In this document: piece by piece, positions 34,185-42,656 of the stretch | How positions within the stretch are numbered: position 1 is the stretch's first letter | How the letters are laid out: each line of letters opens with the position of its first letter | Assembly: GCA_016712035.1 (NCBI GenBank) | Contig: JADJRT010000012.1 | Location: 62,001 to 126,000 of the forward strand | DNA: 64,000 bases | DNA from: Flammeovirgaceae bacterium | GTDB taxonomy: Bacteria > Bacteroidota > Bacteroidia > Cytophagales > Cyclobacteriaceae | Direction: 5' to 3' | Position numbers and translations under genes: made by a program | Notes under the pieces: generated by a model | Told to the model about the DNA's origin: nothing | Database searches by the model: none | Seen by the model: the letters and a program-made list of their open reading frames with translations, nothing else

Positions 34185-34535
34185 TCAATGGCCTCCTGTG
34201 TTTTTTCGTACGAACTTAGATAACCGATATCGGTGGTATAAACCCCCCAGATTAAGAGCGGCTTTATCAGATAGAGCACTGTATTTATCTACTTTATTAC
34301 GATCATTTAGCAAACTTTGATTGAACTCAGCCCCTGTGCCCTGAAGCAAATAAGGGATTTCAGATGGAGATGGCAGATTGTTGATAACATCCTGAACCTG
34401 TTCGGTCATGGATTCTTCGGCCTGATCAAATTCATCGGCATTTTGGTTAGCATCATCTTTTGAACCCCCGCAGGACCAAAGACCAACTACGGCTAATAAG
34501 GCAAGTAAATAGGTATTGAGACGAGTAAATTTCAT
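34185..34535 (-). CDS. Tetratrico-like lipoprotein, N-terminal part
   Basis: The start MKFTRLNTYLLALLAVVGLW and lipobox LWSCGG give a clear lipoprotein signal. An acidic linker (DDANQNADEFDQAEESM) follows and then helical repeats (GAEFNQSLLNDRNKVDKYSA). The stop after KNTGGH is false. The other frame continues AIDYLNSAKKLADNLGVI, then TFDVSVLQRFEANIANK, into the C-terminal part. The intact protein would be about 295 aa; function unknown. Confidence 0.7.
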   Translation of the reverse strand: MKFTRLNTYLLALLAVVGLWSCGGSKDDANQNADEFDQAEESMTEQVQDVINNLPSPSEIPYLLQGTGAEFNQSLLNDRNKVDKYSALSDKAALNLGGLYHRYRLSKFVRKNTGGH

Positions 34536-34669
34536 GGGTTTTTTGTTTAGCCTTCAATTTTAGCACATTTTTCCAAACCAGTAAAACCGTTTGGCCTTTA
34601 TTTTGGCCATAAATTGCAAAAGTATCCACAAGTTCAAACATTATTCACCAATTTCCAGTTTAAGAGCAA

Positions 34670-35083
34670 ATGATAAGACCCTATCCTGTTGAAAAGGCCT
34701 ACTTAATTGACGATAGCGAGGTCGATCTGTTTGTGCACAAGAAATTTATTGAGTTGCGTCATTTAGCCAACGAAATTGTTACGTTTACTTCTCCTTCTCA
34801 GGCACTTGAAAAGATGGCTACTATACCTGATAATGAGGCGCCTGGCATACTTTTCCTTGACCTTAACATGCCAATAATTAACGGGTTTGAATTTTTGGAA
34901 AAAGCAAAGCATATTTCTAGCGATGTCTTTAAGCGTATGCGGGTGGTTATCCTGACAAGCTCTAATAGTATTGCTGATCGGGAGCGTGCGCAGGCCTTTG
35001 ACAATGTGATCAGTTTTATACCTAAGCCCCTTACGGTACAAGGGATTGATGACATTATTAAGTTGATAGGAACGGATAAGTAA
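34670..35083 (+). CDS. Single-domain response regulator
   Basis: This 137-aa receiver domain has no output domain. The acidic pocket is AYLIDDSEVD (residues 10-19), the phospho-acceptor is the first Asp of LFLDLNMPIINGFEF (about 60), Thr/Ser is in VVILTSSN, and Lys is in FIPKPLT. It belongs to the Rcp1/CheY-like group common in Cytophagales. No kinase is adjacent. It is intact. Confidence 0.9.
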   Translation: MIRPYPVEKAYLIDDSEVDLFVHKKFIELRHLANEIVTFTSPSQALEKMATIPDNEAPGILFLDLNMPIINGFEFLEKAKHISSDVFKRMRVVILTSSNSIADRERAQAFDNVISFIPKPLTVQGIDDIIKLIGTDK

Positions 35084-35085
35084 GG

Positions 35086-36396
35086 TTAGTCAGAACTTGG
35101 AGGTGCATCGGGAAAAGTCCAGGTTTTATACTTAGCTATAAAGTAGAATAAAGAAAGAGTGATCAGAATCGATCCGGCAATTGAAAGCACATAGCCACTT
35201 GAAATAAAAAAATCGAGCCAACTCAATTCTGCATTTCCAAACTCTTTGAACAGTAGTACTCCAACGCTACCGAGATACCCAAACGAATCGGCTAAGTAGA
35301 TAAGAAAGCCAACGGTGCTCACATACCGAAATGTTGCGATAAGTCGATCAAAGAAGATGCTATTAAACTGGATGTAGCCAAAATACAAGCCCATGCCAAC
35401 TAGAATCATCCAGGCCGGGGCTCCGATAATCTCTTTCTCAAATGCCAACGTACTTACTCCTACCGTTATCATCCCTATAAACACAATAATATGATTGATA
35501 ACCATGGCTCTGAAATTGTTTTTGATTACCATTAAACTTCCAATCACAATAAGAACGGTAATAGCAACAATCGATTCGGTAAAAGTGAAGATACCGGGCT
35601 TGTCGCCATAGCCAAGCGATTGCCAGATTTCAGCGGAGAAATTATCTCTAAAATCCCGAAAGGCAGTTAACAGCATGTAGGTAAGAATGAGGAGGATCAA
35701 GCCGGGGGCAAAAGTGATTGTGTATTTTACCCGTTCTTTCCCTGTCATGGGACTGCGCTTGGTTCTCAACGCTTCGTCCACTGTGGTGGGGGGTGGAATT
35801 TTATCGAGCATCCAAAGAAAGAGGAGCAAGGGTCCGAAGAAAAGGCAAGAAGCCACAAATGGCATCCAGAATTCTGAAACACCCCAATCGCGCATAAGAA
35901 ATCCGCCTACCGTTTTGGCAAAGCCGGCAGAAAAAATAAAACTAACGGACAAACTTGCACCCAATACCTCGGTGAATTTTCGTCCTTCCAAATAGCCGAA
36001 TACCATACCCCATACCATGCCTAAGGGCAAGCCATTAAAAAACAGGAAAATGAGATTGTAGGGTGTAGGGGCAATAGCAAAAAATAACCATGAGATACTG
36101 GCAACAGTAACCATCAGGAGAATACCTTTTGCCCGGGCATGTGCACCTAATTCAGAGACAACTTTTATTCCAATAAACTTAGATAACATATAGCCCAACA
36201 CTTGAGAGATCACCATCCAGACTTTAAAATCAGCACCCCAAAAACTCATATTCTCATACGTGGCCACGCCAAACGTTTTGCGTAGTGCAAAAATACAGGT
36301 GTATAAACAAAACGCAGAAAGAGATACGTATACGGAGAACCAAAAGCCATTGGTTTGCTCAAGCCATGTGGTGATATTGGATTTTTTAGTACTCAA
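35086..36396 (-). CDS. DUF5690 family MFS-like transporter
   Basis: This 436-aa protein has about twelve membrane helices. Recognisable stretches are WLEQTNGFWFSVYVSLSAFC near the N-terminus, SQVLGYMLSKFIGIKVVSEL, NGLPLGMVWGMVFGYLEGRK (the MFS A-like loop) and GYIQFNSIFFDRLIATFRYV. DUF5690 proteins are annotated as major-facilitator relatives of unknown substrate. It is convergent with the response regulator, with 2 bp between stops. Intact. Confidence 0.8.
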   Translation of the reverse strand: MSTKKSNITTWLEQTNGFWFSVYVSLSAFCLYTCIFALRKTFGVATYENMSFWGADFKVWMVISQVLGYMLSKFIGIKVVSELGAHARAKGILLMVTVASISWLFFAIAPTPYNLIFLFFNGLPLGMVWGMVFGYLEGRKFTEVLGASLSVSFIFSAGFAKTVGGFLMRDWGVSEFWMPFVASCLFFGPLLLFLWMLDKIPPPTTVDEALRTKRSPMTGKERVKYTITFAPGLILLILTYMLLTAFRDFRDNFSAEIWQSLGYGDKPGIFTFTESIVAITVLIVIGSLMVIKNNFRAMVINHIIVFIGMITVGVSTLAFEKEIIGAPAWMILVGMGLYFGYIQFNSIFFDRLIATFRYVSTVGFLIYLADSFGYLGSVGVLLFKEFGNAELSWLDFFISSGYVLSIAGSILITLSLFYFIAKYKTWTFPDAPPSSD

Positions 36397-36575
36397 CGTG
36401 TTGTAGGATTAAGTTAGCTAGCTCATTGCTCTGAGTGTAAGATTAATAAACTTTTTGAACTGAATAGATTAAGTACACAATATTATTATGTAATCCATTA
36501 TTATGGCGTAATAGTACAATTATGGACAATCATAATTTTCCCAATTTCAATACCTTTACTATTAAATAATTATTC

Positions 36576-37667
36576 ATGAAACTAAAATTACTCTTAGCCA
36601 CTTTGTTTCTTAGTCTATTTCATTTATTGGCTGCACAGCAAAAAAATAAAACGGAGAACGTAATTCTGATAACCTTAGATGGATTTCGCTGGCAAGAAGT
36701 TTTTAATGGTGCCGATTCATCTTTTATGCGACAACAAGCATATCTTAAGGATCCGAATATAAAGAGAAAATACTGGCGCGATGATAGGGACGAACGGAGA
36801 AAAGCGCTACTTCCTTTTTTTTGGAATACGCTGGTAACACAAGGTCAGTTGTACGGCAATAGAACGCTTGGAAGTAAAGTGAACGTAACTAATAATCAAT
36901 TATTTTCTTATCCAGGCTATAGTGAGATTCTTACTGGTTTTGCCGATAATGAACGCATTCATTCCCATGATAAGATCTATAATCCTAATACCCCGGTGTT
37001 GGAATATTTAGATAATCAACCCGCTTTTAAAGGGAAGGTGGCTGCCTTCACCTCTTGGGATGTTTTTCCATTTATTATTAATGACAAGCGGAGTGGGCTT
37101 TATGTAAGCACTGGAGTTGCAGAAGTTAAGGGTGCAAAGTTGACGGAAGCGGAGAAGATGCTGAACAAGATGGTTCTCAATCTTCCCAATCCATTAGGGG
37201 ATATTCGATTGGATGCCTTTACGTTTTATTATGGTCTTGAGTATCTGAAAAAGAACAAGCCTCGGGTTCTTTATTTTGCATTCGATGAAACGGATGATTT
37301 TGCACATCAGGGTGAGTATGCAGCCTATTTGAACTCTGCCAACTATACTGATAAATTTATTTCAGAGTTGTGGACTTATCTTCAATCTGACCCAAAGTAT
37401 AAAAACAAAACAACGGTAATTATTACCAGTGATCATGGGCGAGGAGATGATGCAGAAACGTGGAAGGACCATGGACAGGGAGTGCCTATAGCCGACCAAA
37501 TCTGGTTAGCGGTTATTGGCCCGGATACACCACCCCTTGGTGAGATAAAAGGAGATTCGCAACTACATCAAAATCAAATAGCCAGTACGCTTGGGGCGTT
37601 GCTGGGCATTGAATATAAGAATGAGAAAAAGCCAGGGGCACCTATTTCATCCATCGTATATAAGTAG
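36576..37667 (+). CDS. Alkaline-phosphatase superfamily phosphodiesterase, secreted
   Basis: This 363-aa protein has a signal peptide (KLLLATLFLSLFHLLAAQ). Metal and nucleophile motifs of the superfamily are present: VILITLDGFRWQEVF (Asp), LFSYPGYSEILTGFAD (Ser/Thr region), YFAFDETDDFAHQGEYAAY and TVIITSDHGRGDDAETW. It resembles type I phosphodiesterase/nucleotide pyrophosphatase-like periplasmic enzymes. The substrate is unknown. It is intact and monocistronic. Confidence 0.8.
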   Translation: MKLKLLLATLFLSLFHLLAAQQKNKTENVILITLDGFRWQEVFNGADSSFMRQQAYLKDPNIKRKYWRDDRDERRKALLPFFWNTLVTQGQLYGNRTLGSKVNVTNNQLFSYPGYSEILTGFADNERIHSHDKIYNPNTPVLEYLDNQPAFKGKVAAFTSWDVFPFIINDKRSGLYVSTGVAEVKGAKLTEAEKMLNKMVLNLPNPLGDIRLDAFTFYYGLEYLKKNKPRVLYFAFDETDDFAHQGEYAAYLNSANYTDKFISELWTYLQSDPKYKNKTTVIITSDHGRGDDAETWKDHGQGVPIADQIWLAVIGPDTPPLGEIKGDSQLHQNQIASTLGALLGIEYKNEKKPGAPISSIVYK

Positions 37668-37699
37668 CTATCAAGCGGATGGCAACTCGCAAATAGAAT

Positions 37700-39667
37700 T
37701 TATTGATCGTTTACCTTAACATCTTTAATTTTTGTAGGTAACCATACCTGCATTTCGTTTTGTCCCCGGTTTGCCCACGCATAGTAAGGGATGGCCGTAA
37801 TTTTTTTAATTTCCGTTTTCACGGATAACCCATCGGGTTCAATCTGAACGGTTGGGGCTTCAAACTGAATGGTCGTTATTCCTTCCAGTAAATCTTTTTG
37901 AAAGCTGGTTTGAAAATTGGCCTGCTTGGGTAAGATTATATTCCACGCATTGCCATTATTGTCAGCACCCTCAACACAGTAAACCAACGGACCTCGTTGT
38001 AAGGCCACACGACCTTCGTCTTGCTTAACTTCGGGTCGTGATACAATTCTTTTTACCTCCATGGGTAAGTTCAATTCCAAAACATCGCCTTTTTTCCAAT
38101 CCCGCTCAATAACCGCGTATCCATTTTCCATTTTGTAAACCACCACTTTCCCATTAAGTAACAATGTAAATTCAGTTTTGGATTTATCTTCAAACACAAA
38201 CAAGTCCCCGGGTACCGCTTCCCCTTGTGCCCATCCAGGAATGCGAACATGCATGGCAAACTTTGTCTTATGACTAGGATCAATAGTAAGCTTTATCTTT
38301 CCATCCCATGGATAATTAGTTTGCTGTGTCAATGAAACATCCGTCTTACCAATTTTAGTTGTTGTGTTACTTCCAACAAAAAGATTTACCCAAATTCCCT
38401 GATTAGAAAACCCATAGATATAATCTCCTAAGGAAGAAACCAGGCGTGCAATGTTAGCTGGGCAACAGGCCGTACCAAACCATTCTCTTCGAAAATGTTG
38501 ACCATTTGATGCAAGCGGGTTACCATAGAAGAATCGATCACCGGATAAAGAAAGTCCATCGCGGGCACCGTTGTATAGGCTTCGTTCGAGTACATCAATA
38601 AACTTGCTGTCACCCGTCATCAAATTCATGCGTTGATTCCAAAACACCATCCCCACTGAGGCGCAGGTTTCGCAATATGCCTGTTCGTTGGGAAGGTCAA
38701 AGTCTTTGCTAAATCCTTCGTTGTTCCCTGACGATCCTATGCCTCCGGTTACATACATGTTTCGGTAAACCACATCTTCCCAAACTGTTTTCATGGCATT
38801 CATATACCCTTCATCCCCGGTAAGGGCAGCAACATCGGCAGCACCGGTATATAAATACATGGCACGTACGGCATGGCCTGTTATTTCTTTTTGTTCGCGC
38901 ACGGGCACCGCATCTTGGGCATAGGCTGTGTCTTTCCATTCTGTCCAGGTATAACCTTTAGCGTATTTATGACCACGTTCTTCTAATAGCCAGTAGGCGA
39001 GAGTAAGGTACTTTTTATTTTGTGTTGTGTTGTAAAGTTTAACGAGTGCAAGTTCAAGCTCCTGATGTCCGGTAACCCAGTGCCTTTTGCCAGGCTCAGA
39101 ACCAAAGAGTGAATCAAAATGGTCAGCAAATTTTATGGCAACATCCAAAAGCTTTCGCTTACCCGTTACTTGATAATAAGCAACGGCCGCTTCAATCAGG
39201 TGACCACCGTTGTAGTCTTCGTGCATACTCATGTCACTCCAGCGTTCATCCATTTTGCCCAGGGTGTAATACGTGTGTATGTAACCATCTTCCTGTTGGG
39301 CCGCAGCAATTTTATCGATCCATTCATCCGCTTTCTTTTCCAGTTCCGGATTCGGATGATTTTTTAAAGAATAGGCAATGGCTTCCAAGGCTTTGAATAC
39401 ATCGGAGTCATCATAAAAGATGCCTTCATGCTTTTCATTTTTTCCTCTGGCTACCTTTTCAAAATTCCGGATGCGTGGCGTTTTGATTTCGGTTTGATAG
39501 ACACAAGCCTGTAATGTTGTAGTGGCCACTTTGTCCAACGTTGGCTTCCAGAAATCATCATTGATTGTGACCTTCGAAAAATTGATGGGTTCGAATTGAC
39601 GGCTGGGGGTCTGGGCAATAGCGACAAGAGCGAGTAGACTAAATAAAAAAACGGGTATATATCTCAT
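37700..39667 (-). CDS. GH127 beta-L-arabinofuranosidase
   Basis: This 655-aa protein has a signal peptide (FLFSLLALVAIAQ) and the GH127 (formerly DUF1680) pattern: INDDFWKPTLDKVATTTLQA, FYDDSDVFKALEAIAYSL, DGYIHTYYTL, and GHLIEAAVAYYQVTGK. The zinc-binding and nucleophile cysteines are in AYCETCASVGMVFWN and FGTACCPANIARL. The family removes beta-L-arabinofuranose from plant glycoproteins and glycans. No other polysaccharide-utilisation genes are nearby. Intact. Confidence 0.9.
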   Translation of the reverse strand: MRYIPVFLFSLLALVAIAQTPSRQFEPINFSKVTINDDFWKPTLDKVATTTLQACVYQTEIKTPRIRNFEKVARGKNEKHEGIFYDDSDVFKALEAIAYSLKNHPNPELEKKADEWIDKIAAAQQEDGYIHTYYTLGKMDERWSDMSMHEDYNGGHLIEAAVAYYQVTGKRKLLDVAIKFADHFDSLFGSEPGKRHWVTGHQELELALVKLYNTTQNKKYLTLAYWLLEERGHKYAKGYTWTEWKDTAYAQDAVPVREQKEITGHAVRAMYLYTGAADVAALTGDEGYMNAMKTVWEDVVYRNMYVTGGIGSSGNNEGFSKDFDLPNEQAYCETCASVGMVFWNQRMNLMTGDSKFIDVLERSLYNGARDGLSLSGDRFFYGNPLASNGQHFRREWFGTACCPANIARLVSSLGDYIYGFSNQGIWVNLFVGSNTTTKIGKTDVSLTQQTNYPWDGKIKLTIDPSHKTKFAMHVRIPGWAQGEAVPGDLFVFEDKSKTEFTLLLNGKVVVYKMENGYAVIERDWKKGDVLELNLPMEVKRIVSRPEVKQDEGRVALQRGPLVYCVEGADNNGNAWNIILPKQANFQTSFQKDLLEGITTIQFEAPTVQIEPDGLSVKTEIKKITAIPYYAWANRGQNEMQVWLPTKIKDVKVNDQ

Positions 39668-39759
39668 ACGGATTGATTAAGATGCGTGAACTTTATTATT
39701 GAACTATAATACTACTGAAACGGCCTAAAGAGTTTATGTAAACTTTTTGAATTTTAAGG

Positions 39760-40179
39760 ATGAAGATAGTATTAATTTCTTTTGTTTTTATAGCCTTGAG
39801 CTGCGCAACCTCTCAGAACCAAACGACAAAAGAGGGATCGATAAACCGACCATCAACAAATCAAGTATCGGCAACAAATCCAAGCTTATCGCTAGCCGAC
39901 TACCTAAAGAGAATTCCGGGCGTTCAAATTGTTGAGAGTGGTGGCGGAAATATTGAGGTTTTGGTTAGAGGAAATAACACCGTGAATGATCAGCGCGAAC
40001 CTCTTTTTGTCATAAATGGGGTTAACGTTGGTTTTGGATATGAAAATGCCGCGCCTTTAGTTGCCGTAAGTGATATTGATTACGTTCGTGTTTTGAAGTC
40101 GGGTAGCGAAACGGCCCAGTACGGCATGCAGGGAACCAATGGAGTTATTTTGATAACAACAAAGAAGGGAAATAAGTAA
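39760..40179 (+). CDS. Lipoprotein consisting of a TonB-plug domain only
   Basis: The start MKIVLISFVFIALSCATSQ carries a lipobox (IALSC). After a short linker the rest is a TonB-receptor plug: LADYLKRIPGVQIVESGGG, NIEVLVRGNNTVNDQREPLF, VINGVNVGFGYENA and YVRVLKSGSETAQYGMQG, ending TNGVILITTKKGNK. There is no beta-barrel in this or a neighbouring frame, and the gene ends cleanly at 40179. At 139 aa it is complete. Its role is unknown; it could bind a surface partner. Confidence 0.8.
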   Translation: MKIVLISFVFIALSCATSQNQTTKEGSINRPSTNQVSATNPSLSLADYLKRIPGVQIVESGGGNIEVLVRGNNTVNDQREPLFVINGVNVGFGYENAAPLVAVSDIDYVRVLKSGSETAQYGMQGTNGVILITTKKGNK

Positions 40180-40237
40180 AAATCAAATTCTTGTATAAAG
40201 ACTTACAATCTGATTATCCTGCCTGTTTTAATAAGGT

Positions 40238-40405
40238 TTAGAACGGAAAAACAGAACTATTCAAGGTATTGATAAGTGATGTAAATTTTGTTTTGCCGTA
40301 TGCGATTGGCTTGTGCTCTTTTAGTCTTTCAGGAAACGAAACAGTGCTGCCAACGTAAAACTTATTAAGTTTCTTACTGAAGATGATGTAGCAGTATGAT
40401 TCCAA
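40238..40405 (-). pseudogene. GIY-YIG nuclease remnant
   Basis: The minus strand reads ESYCYIIFSKKLNKFYVGST, then VSFPERLKEHKPIAYGKTK and FTSLINTLNSSVFPF with a stop at 40238. This is the GIY-YIG core (Y-x-Y-I...Y-V-G-S-T...R-x3-H). It lacks the C-terminal half and has only a TTG as possible start (40403-40405). It is probably the remains of a small GIY-YIG protein of the UPF0213/endonuclease type. It lies next to the disturbed tRNA region. Confidence 0.6.
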
Positions 40406-40426
40406 GGTGGAGAGTGAAAAAATGGG

Positions 40427-40450
40427 CCCTCCCGATAGCTATCGGGAGGG
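40427..40450. repeat. Perfect 24-bp palindrome
   Basis: The sequence ccctcccgatag / ctatcgggaggg is a perfect palindrome. Its core cccgatagctatcggg recurs with small changes at 40568-40595 and 40745-40761, inside tRNA-derived sequence. It could form a hairpin just beyond the tRNA 3' end. Confidence 0.75.
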
Positions 40451-40468
40451 CACGATCACTAAAATGAG

Positions 40469-40542
40469 TGGGCCCAGCTGGGCACGATCCAGCGACCCCT
40501 TGATTATGAGTCAAGTGCTCTAACCAGCTGAGCTATGGGCGC
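40469..40542 (-). tRNA. tRNA with CAT anticodon (Met or Ile2)
   Basis: The 74-nt cloverleaf on the minus strand has acceptor GCGCCCA / TGGGCCC, D-stem GCTC/GAGC, anticodon stem CTTGA/TCAAG with loop CTCATAA (anticodon CAT) and T-stem GCTGG/CCAGC. No CCA is encoded. The acceptor has a C-C mismatch at the second pair. The T-loop is ATCGTGC, so T54 and A58 are both exchanged (A54, T58). It is not an initiator: no GGG/CCC anticodon stem. It may be functional or partly decayed. Confidence 0.8.
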
Positions 40543-40549
40543 CTCTTAG

Positions 40550-40770
40550 GAGTCGAGTGCTCTAACCTCCCTTCCAGATAGCTATCGGGAAGGGAGAGCC
40601 AAGGGCTCTCATTATTCATAATAAAACTCCAATCGTTATCGGAGAGTCGAGAGCTATGAGCCCTCTTCAATATTTTAAAAACTTCCTGAATCGTTTTTCA
40701 GGATAGCGATCCCTTGATTATGAGTCAAGTGCTCTAACCAACTGTCCCGATAGCTATCGGAATGGGCCCT
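40550..40770 (-). repeat. Broken tRNA copies interrupted by palindromic elements
   Basis: Fragments of the same tRNA recur: gagtcgagtgctctaacc (40550-40567), gagctatgagccctctt (40651-40667) and a 39-bp anticodon/D-arm block (40705-40743) with two differences from the intact gene. Each is broken by a palindrome: 28 bp at 40568-40595, 18 bp at 40627-40644, 18 bp at 40685-40702 and 17 bp at 40745-40761. After the last palindrome atgggccctct follows, which would restore a perfect GGGCCCA acceptor strand. Confidence 0.65.
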
Positions 40771-40857
40771 CTTTGAAATGGCTAACCAACTATATTTGAA
40801 GTCAGTTATTAATTGGGAGTGCAATTTTACATATTTGAACGTTAATACACAATCCGT

Positions 40858-41478
40858 TTGGCGCCTGCAGGAATTAAAAATATCATTTTCGATTTAGGGG
40901 GAGTAATAATCAACCTTTCGGTGGAAAAAACACATCAGGCTTTTGCCGCGCTTAGTGGAATGTCTGTAGAGGAGATTAAATCTATTGTCCATCAGGGTGC
41001 CTATTTTCATGATTATGAAAGAGGACTTATCTCTGATGCAGAATTCAGAATGCACTTGCGGCAATCGTTAAATTTACAAGTATCCGATGCCCAATTAGAT
41101 GCCGCCTGGAATGCGATGTTACTGGACATACCGATGGAACGTATTGATTTACTGGTACGTTTGAAAGAGAAATTTTCAATTTATCTGCTAAGCAACACCA
41201 ACAACATTCATCTCCAAAGCTTTAATGGTATCGTACAAAACCTTACGGGCCAATCGGCTATTGATAATTATTTTCACAGGGCGTACTATTCGCACCTGCT
41301 TAAATTAAGCAAGCCCGATGTGGCCATTTATAACCATGTACTTTTGCAAAATAGTTTAGAGCCGGAATCAACAATTTTTTTAGATGATAACAAAGATAAC
41401 CTGATAGGTGCAAACAAGGCTGGCATTAAAACGTTTCATGTTCAATATCCCGATCAGATTTTTTCACTTTTTCCATGA
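40858..41478 (+). CDS. HAD-superfamily hydrolase (YihX-like)
   Basis: This 206-aa protein opens with TTG at 40858. Motif I is NIIFDLGGVI (catalytic Asp), motif II YLLSNTNNIH, motif III Lys in LKLSKPDVAIY, and motif IV IFLDDNKDNLIGA. It belongs to the HAD-IA group that includes YihX phosphatases; the substrate is unknown. Its stop overlaps the start of the M50 protease gene by four bases (ATGA), suggesting co-expression. Confidence 0.85.
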   Translation: MAPAGIKNIIFDLGGVIINLSVEKTHQAFAALSGMSVEEIKSIVHQGAYFHDYERGLISDAEFRMHLRQSLNLQVSDAQLDAAWNAMLLDIPMERIDLLVRLKEKFSIYLLSNTNNIHLQSFNGIVQNLTGQSAIDNYFHRAYYSHLLKLSKPDVAIYNHVLLQNSLEPESTIFLDDNKDNLIGANKAGIKTFHVQYPDQIFSLFP

Positions 41479-41642
41479 ATTCGAAACTTAAGACAGCACT
41501 CATTCATTCTTCTTTATTTATTGTAACCTTCATCACCACCACGTTGGCGGGTGCCGAATGGACGCATGGTAAATCGGTGTTGGTTAGTGGATTTACCTGG
41601 CAGGATTTTATTCTGGCCTTCCGTATTCAATTTGTTTCTTAA
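41475..41642 (+). CDS. M50 site-2-type protease, N-terminal fragment
   Basis: The ATG at 41475 gives MNSKLKTALIHSSLFIVTFI and a first membrane helix, then GAEWTHGKSVLVSGFTWQD. The frame closes at 41642 after a deletion near 41620. The other frame continues with LSILTAHEFGHYFTAIYYR. That HExxH zinc site shows the whole gene (41475-42631, about 385 aa) to be an M50 membrane metalloprotease. Confidence 0.7.
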   Translation: MNSKLKTALIHSSLFIVTFITTTLAGAEWTHGKSVLVSGFTWQDFILAFRIQFVS

Positions 41643-41740
41643 GTATTCTAACCGCCCACGAGTTTGGTCACTACTTTACGGCCATTTATTACCGCGTTCG
41701 TACTTCGTTACCGTATTACATTCCGCTGCCACCCATACCT

Positions 41741-42031
41741 ATGATGTTAGGAACATTGGGTGCGCTCATCCGACTCAAGCAGCGGGTAAACTCCACACGC
41801 GAAAATTTTGATATTGGGATTGCAGGTCCACTGGCTGGGTTCGTTGTATCCCTTGGATTTTTATTTTATGGCTTTACCCATTTGCCACCGCCTGAATACA
41901 TTTTTTCTATTCATCCTGAGTATGAACAATTTGGCCTTGACTATGCCAACTTTGTTTATGAGCCGGGATTCTTGCCGGAGGGATCATTGAATGTATCCCT
42001 TGGGAAAAAATTTATTGTTTCTTTTTTTTGA
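41741..42031 (+). CDS. M50 protease, fragment 2
   Basis: The frame is open from about 41640 and includes the zinc motif TAHEFGHYF (41660-41686) upstream of this Met. It then reads PYYIPLPPIPMMLGTLGALI, FDIGIAGPLAGFVVSLGFLF, typical of the S2P/EcfE core. It ends at a frameshift in the T-run at 42022-42029; the next fragment continues LFLFFEKYVADP. Confidence 0.75.
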   Translation: MMLGTLGALIRLKQRVNSTRENFDIGIAGPLAGFVVSLGFLFYGFTHLPPPEYIFSIHPEYEQFGLDYANFVYEPGFLPEGSLNVSLGKKFIVSFF

Positions 42032-42515
42032 AAAGTATGTAGCCGATCCGGCACGGGTTCCCAATATTCACGAGATCATTCATTATCCATTTTTGTTTGC
42101 CGGATTTTTATCCTTGATTTTTACCAGCATCAATTTGTTTCCTATCGGCCAATTGGATGGGGGGCATGTACTTTATGGATTGGTGGGGCACGCGTGGCAT
42201 AAAAGAATTGCGGCTGTTGTTTTTCTTGCTTTCTTGTTTTATGCAGGCCTGGGGTTTGTTCATCCCAAAGATGGCATGGATGTTCTCCTGTATAAAATTC
42301 CATTGTTCATTGGCTTTCTATATCTGGCTATGCGTGGCCTCGGATTATCCAATCGGGACACCTGGATGTATGCATTAGCACTATTTGCCACGCAATATAT
42401 CATTGTAACAGTTTTTCCTGCCGCGCGAGGTATTCAGGCTGGTTGCTTTTTGCCTTTATTATTGGACGGTTTGTTGGCATTCAACATCCGCCATCCGAAA
42501 ACGAAGAGCCATTAA
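41991..42515 (+). CDS. M50 protease, fragment 3
   Basis: This carries the second active-site motif, INLFPIGQLDGGHVLYGLVG, the NxxPxxxLDGG Asp that completes the zinc site. It has three further membrane helices (VVFLAFLFYAGLGFVH and following). It ends near 42440-42515, where the last helix shifts into the next frame. The first few residues are out of frame. Confidence 0.75.
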   Translation: MYPLGKNLLFLFFEKYVADPARVPNIHEIIHYPFLFAGFLSLIFTSINLFPIGQLDGGHVLYGLVGHAWHKRIAAVVFLAFLFYAGLGFVHPKDGMDVLLYKIPLFIGFLYLAMRGLGLSNRDTWMYALALFATQYIIVTVFPAARGIQAGCFLPLLLDGLLAFNIRHPKTKSH

Positions 42516-42631
42516 ATCAGACCCGGGTAATTTTAGGTTGGATCGCGCTTATCATACTGATAATTTGTTTTGCGCCCAATCCACTTGAACTTGTTGAAAT
42601 TATTGGGAGTTCGGATGTACAGAATAGCTAA
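42443..42631 (+). CDS. M50 protease, C-terminal fragment
   Basis: This is the tail of the M50 protein: LFAFIIGRFVGIQHPPSEN, then the last membrane helix VILGWIALIILIICFAPNPL. It contains the family's HP(P/x)...E ending. It joins fragment 3 after one indel near 42445. Confidence 0.65.
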   Translation: MLFAFIIGRFVGIQHPPSENEEPLNQTRVILGWIALIILIICFAPNPLELVEIIGSSDVQNS

Positions 42632-42656
42632 CAGGCTTTAGTTAATTTCATCAACT

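Noticed and set aside
40427..40761. Palindromes and repeats near 40.5 kb as a CRISPR array
   Set aside because: The units are palindromes of different length inside tRNA-like sequence, with no regular spacers and no cas genes.
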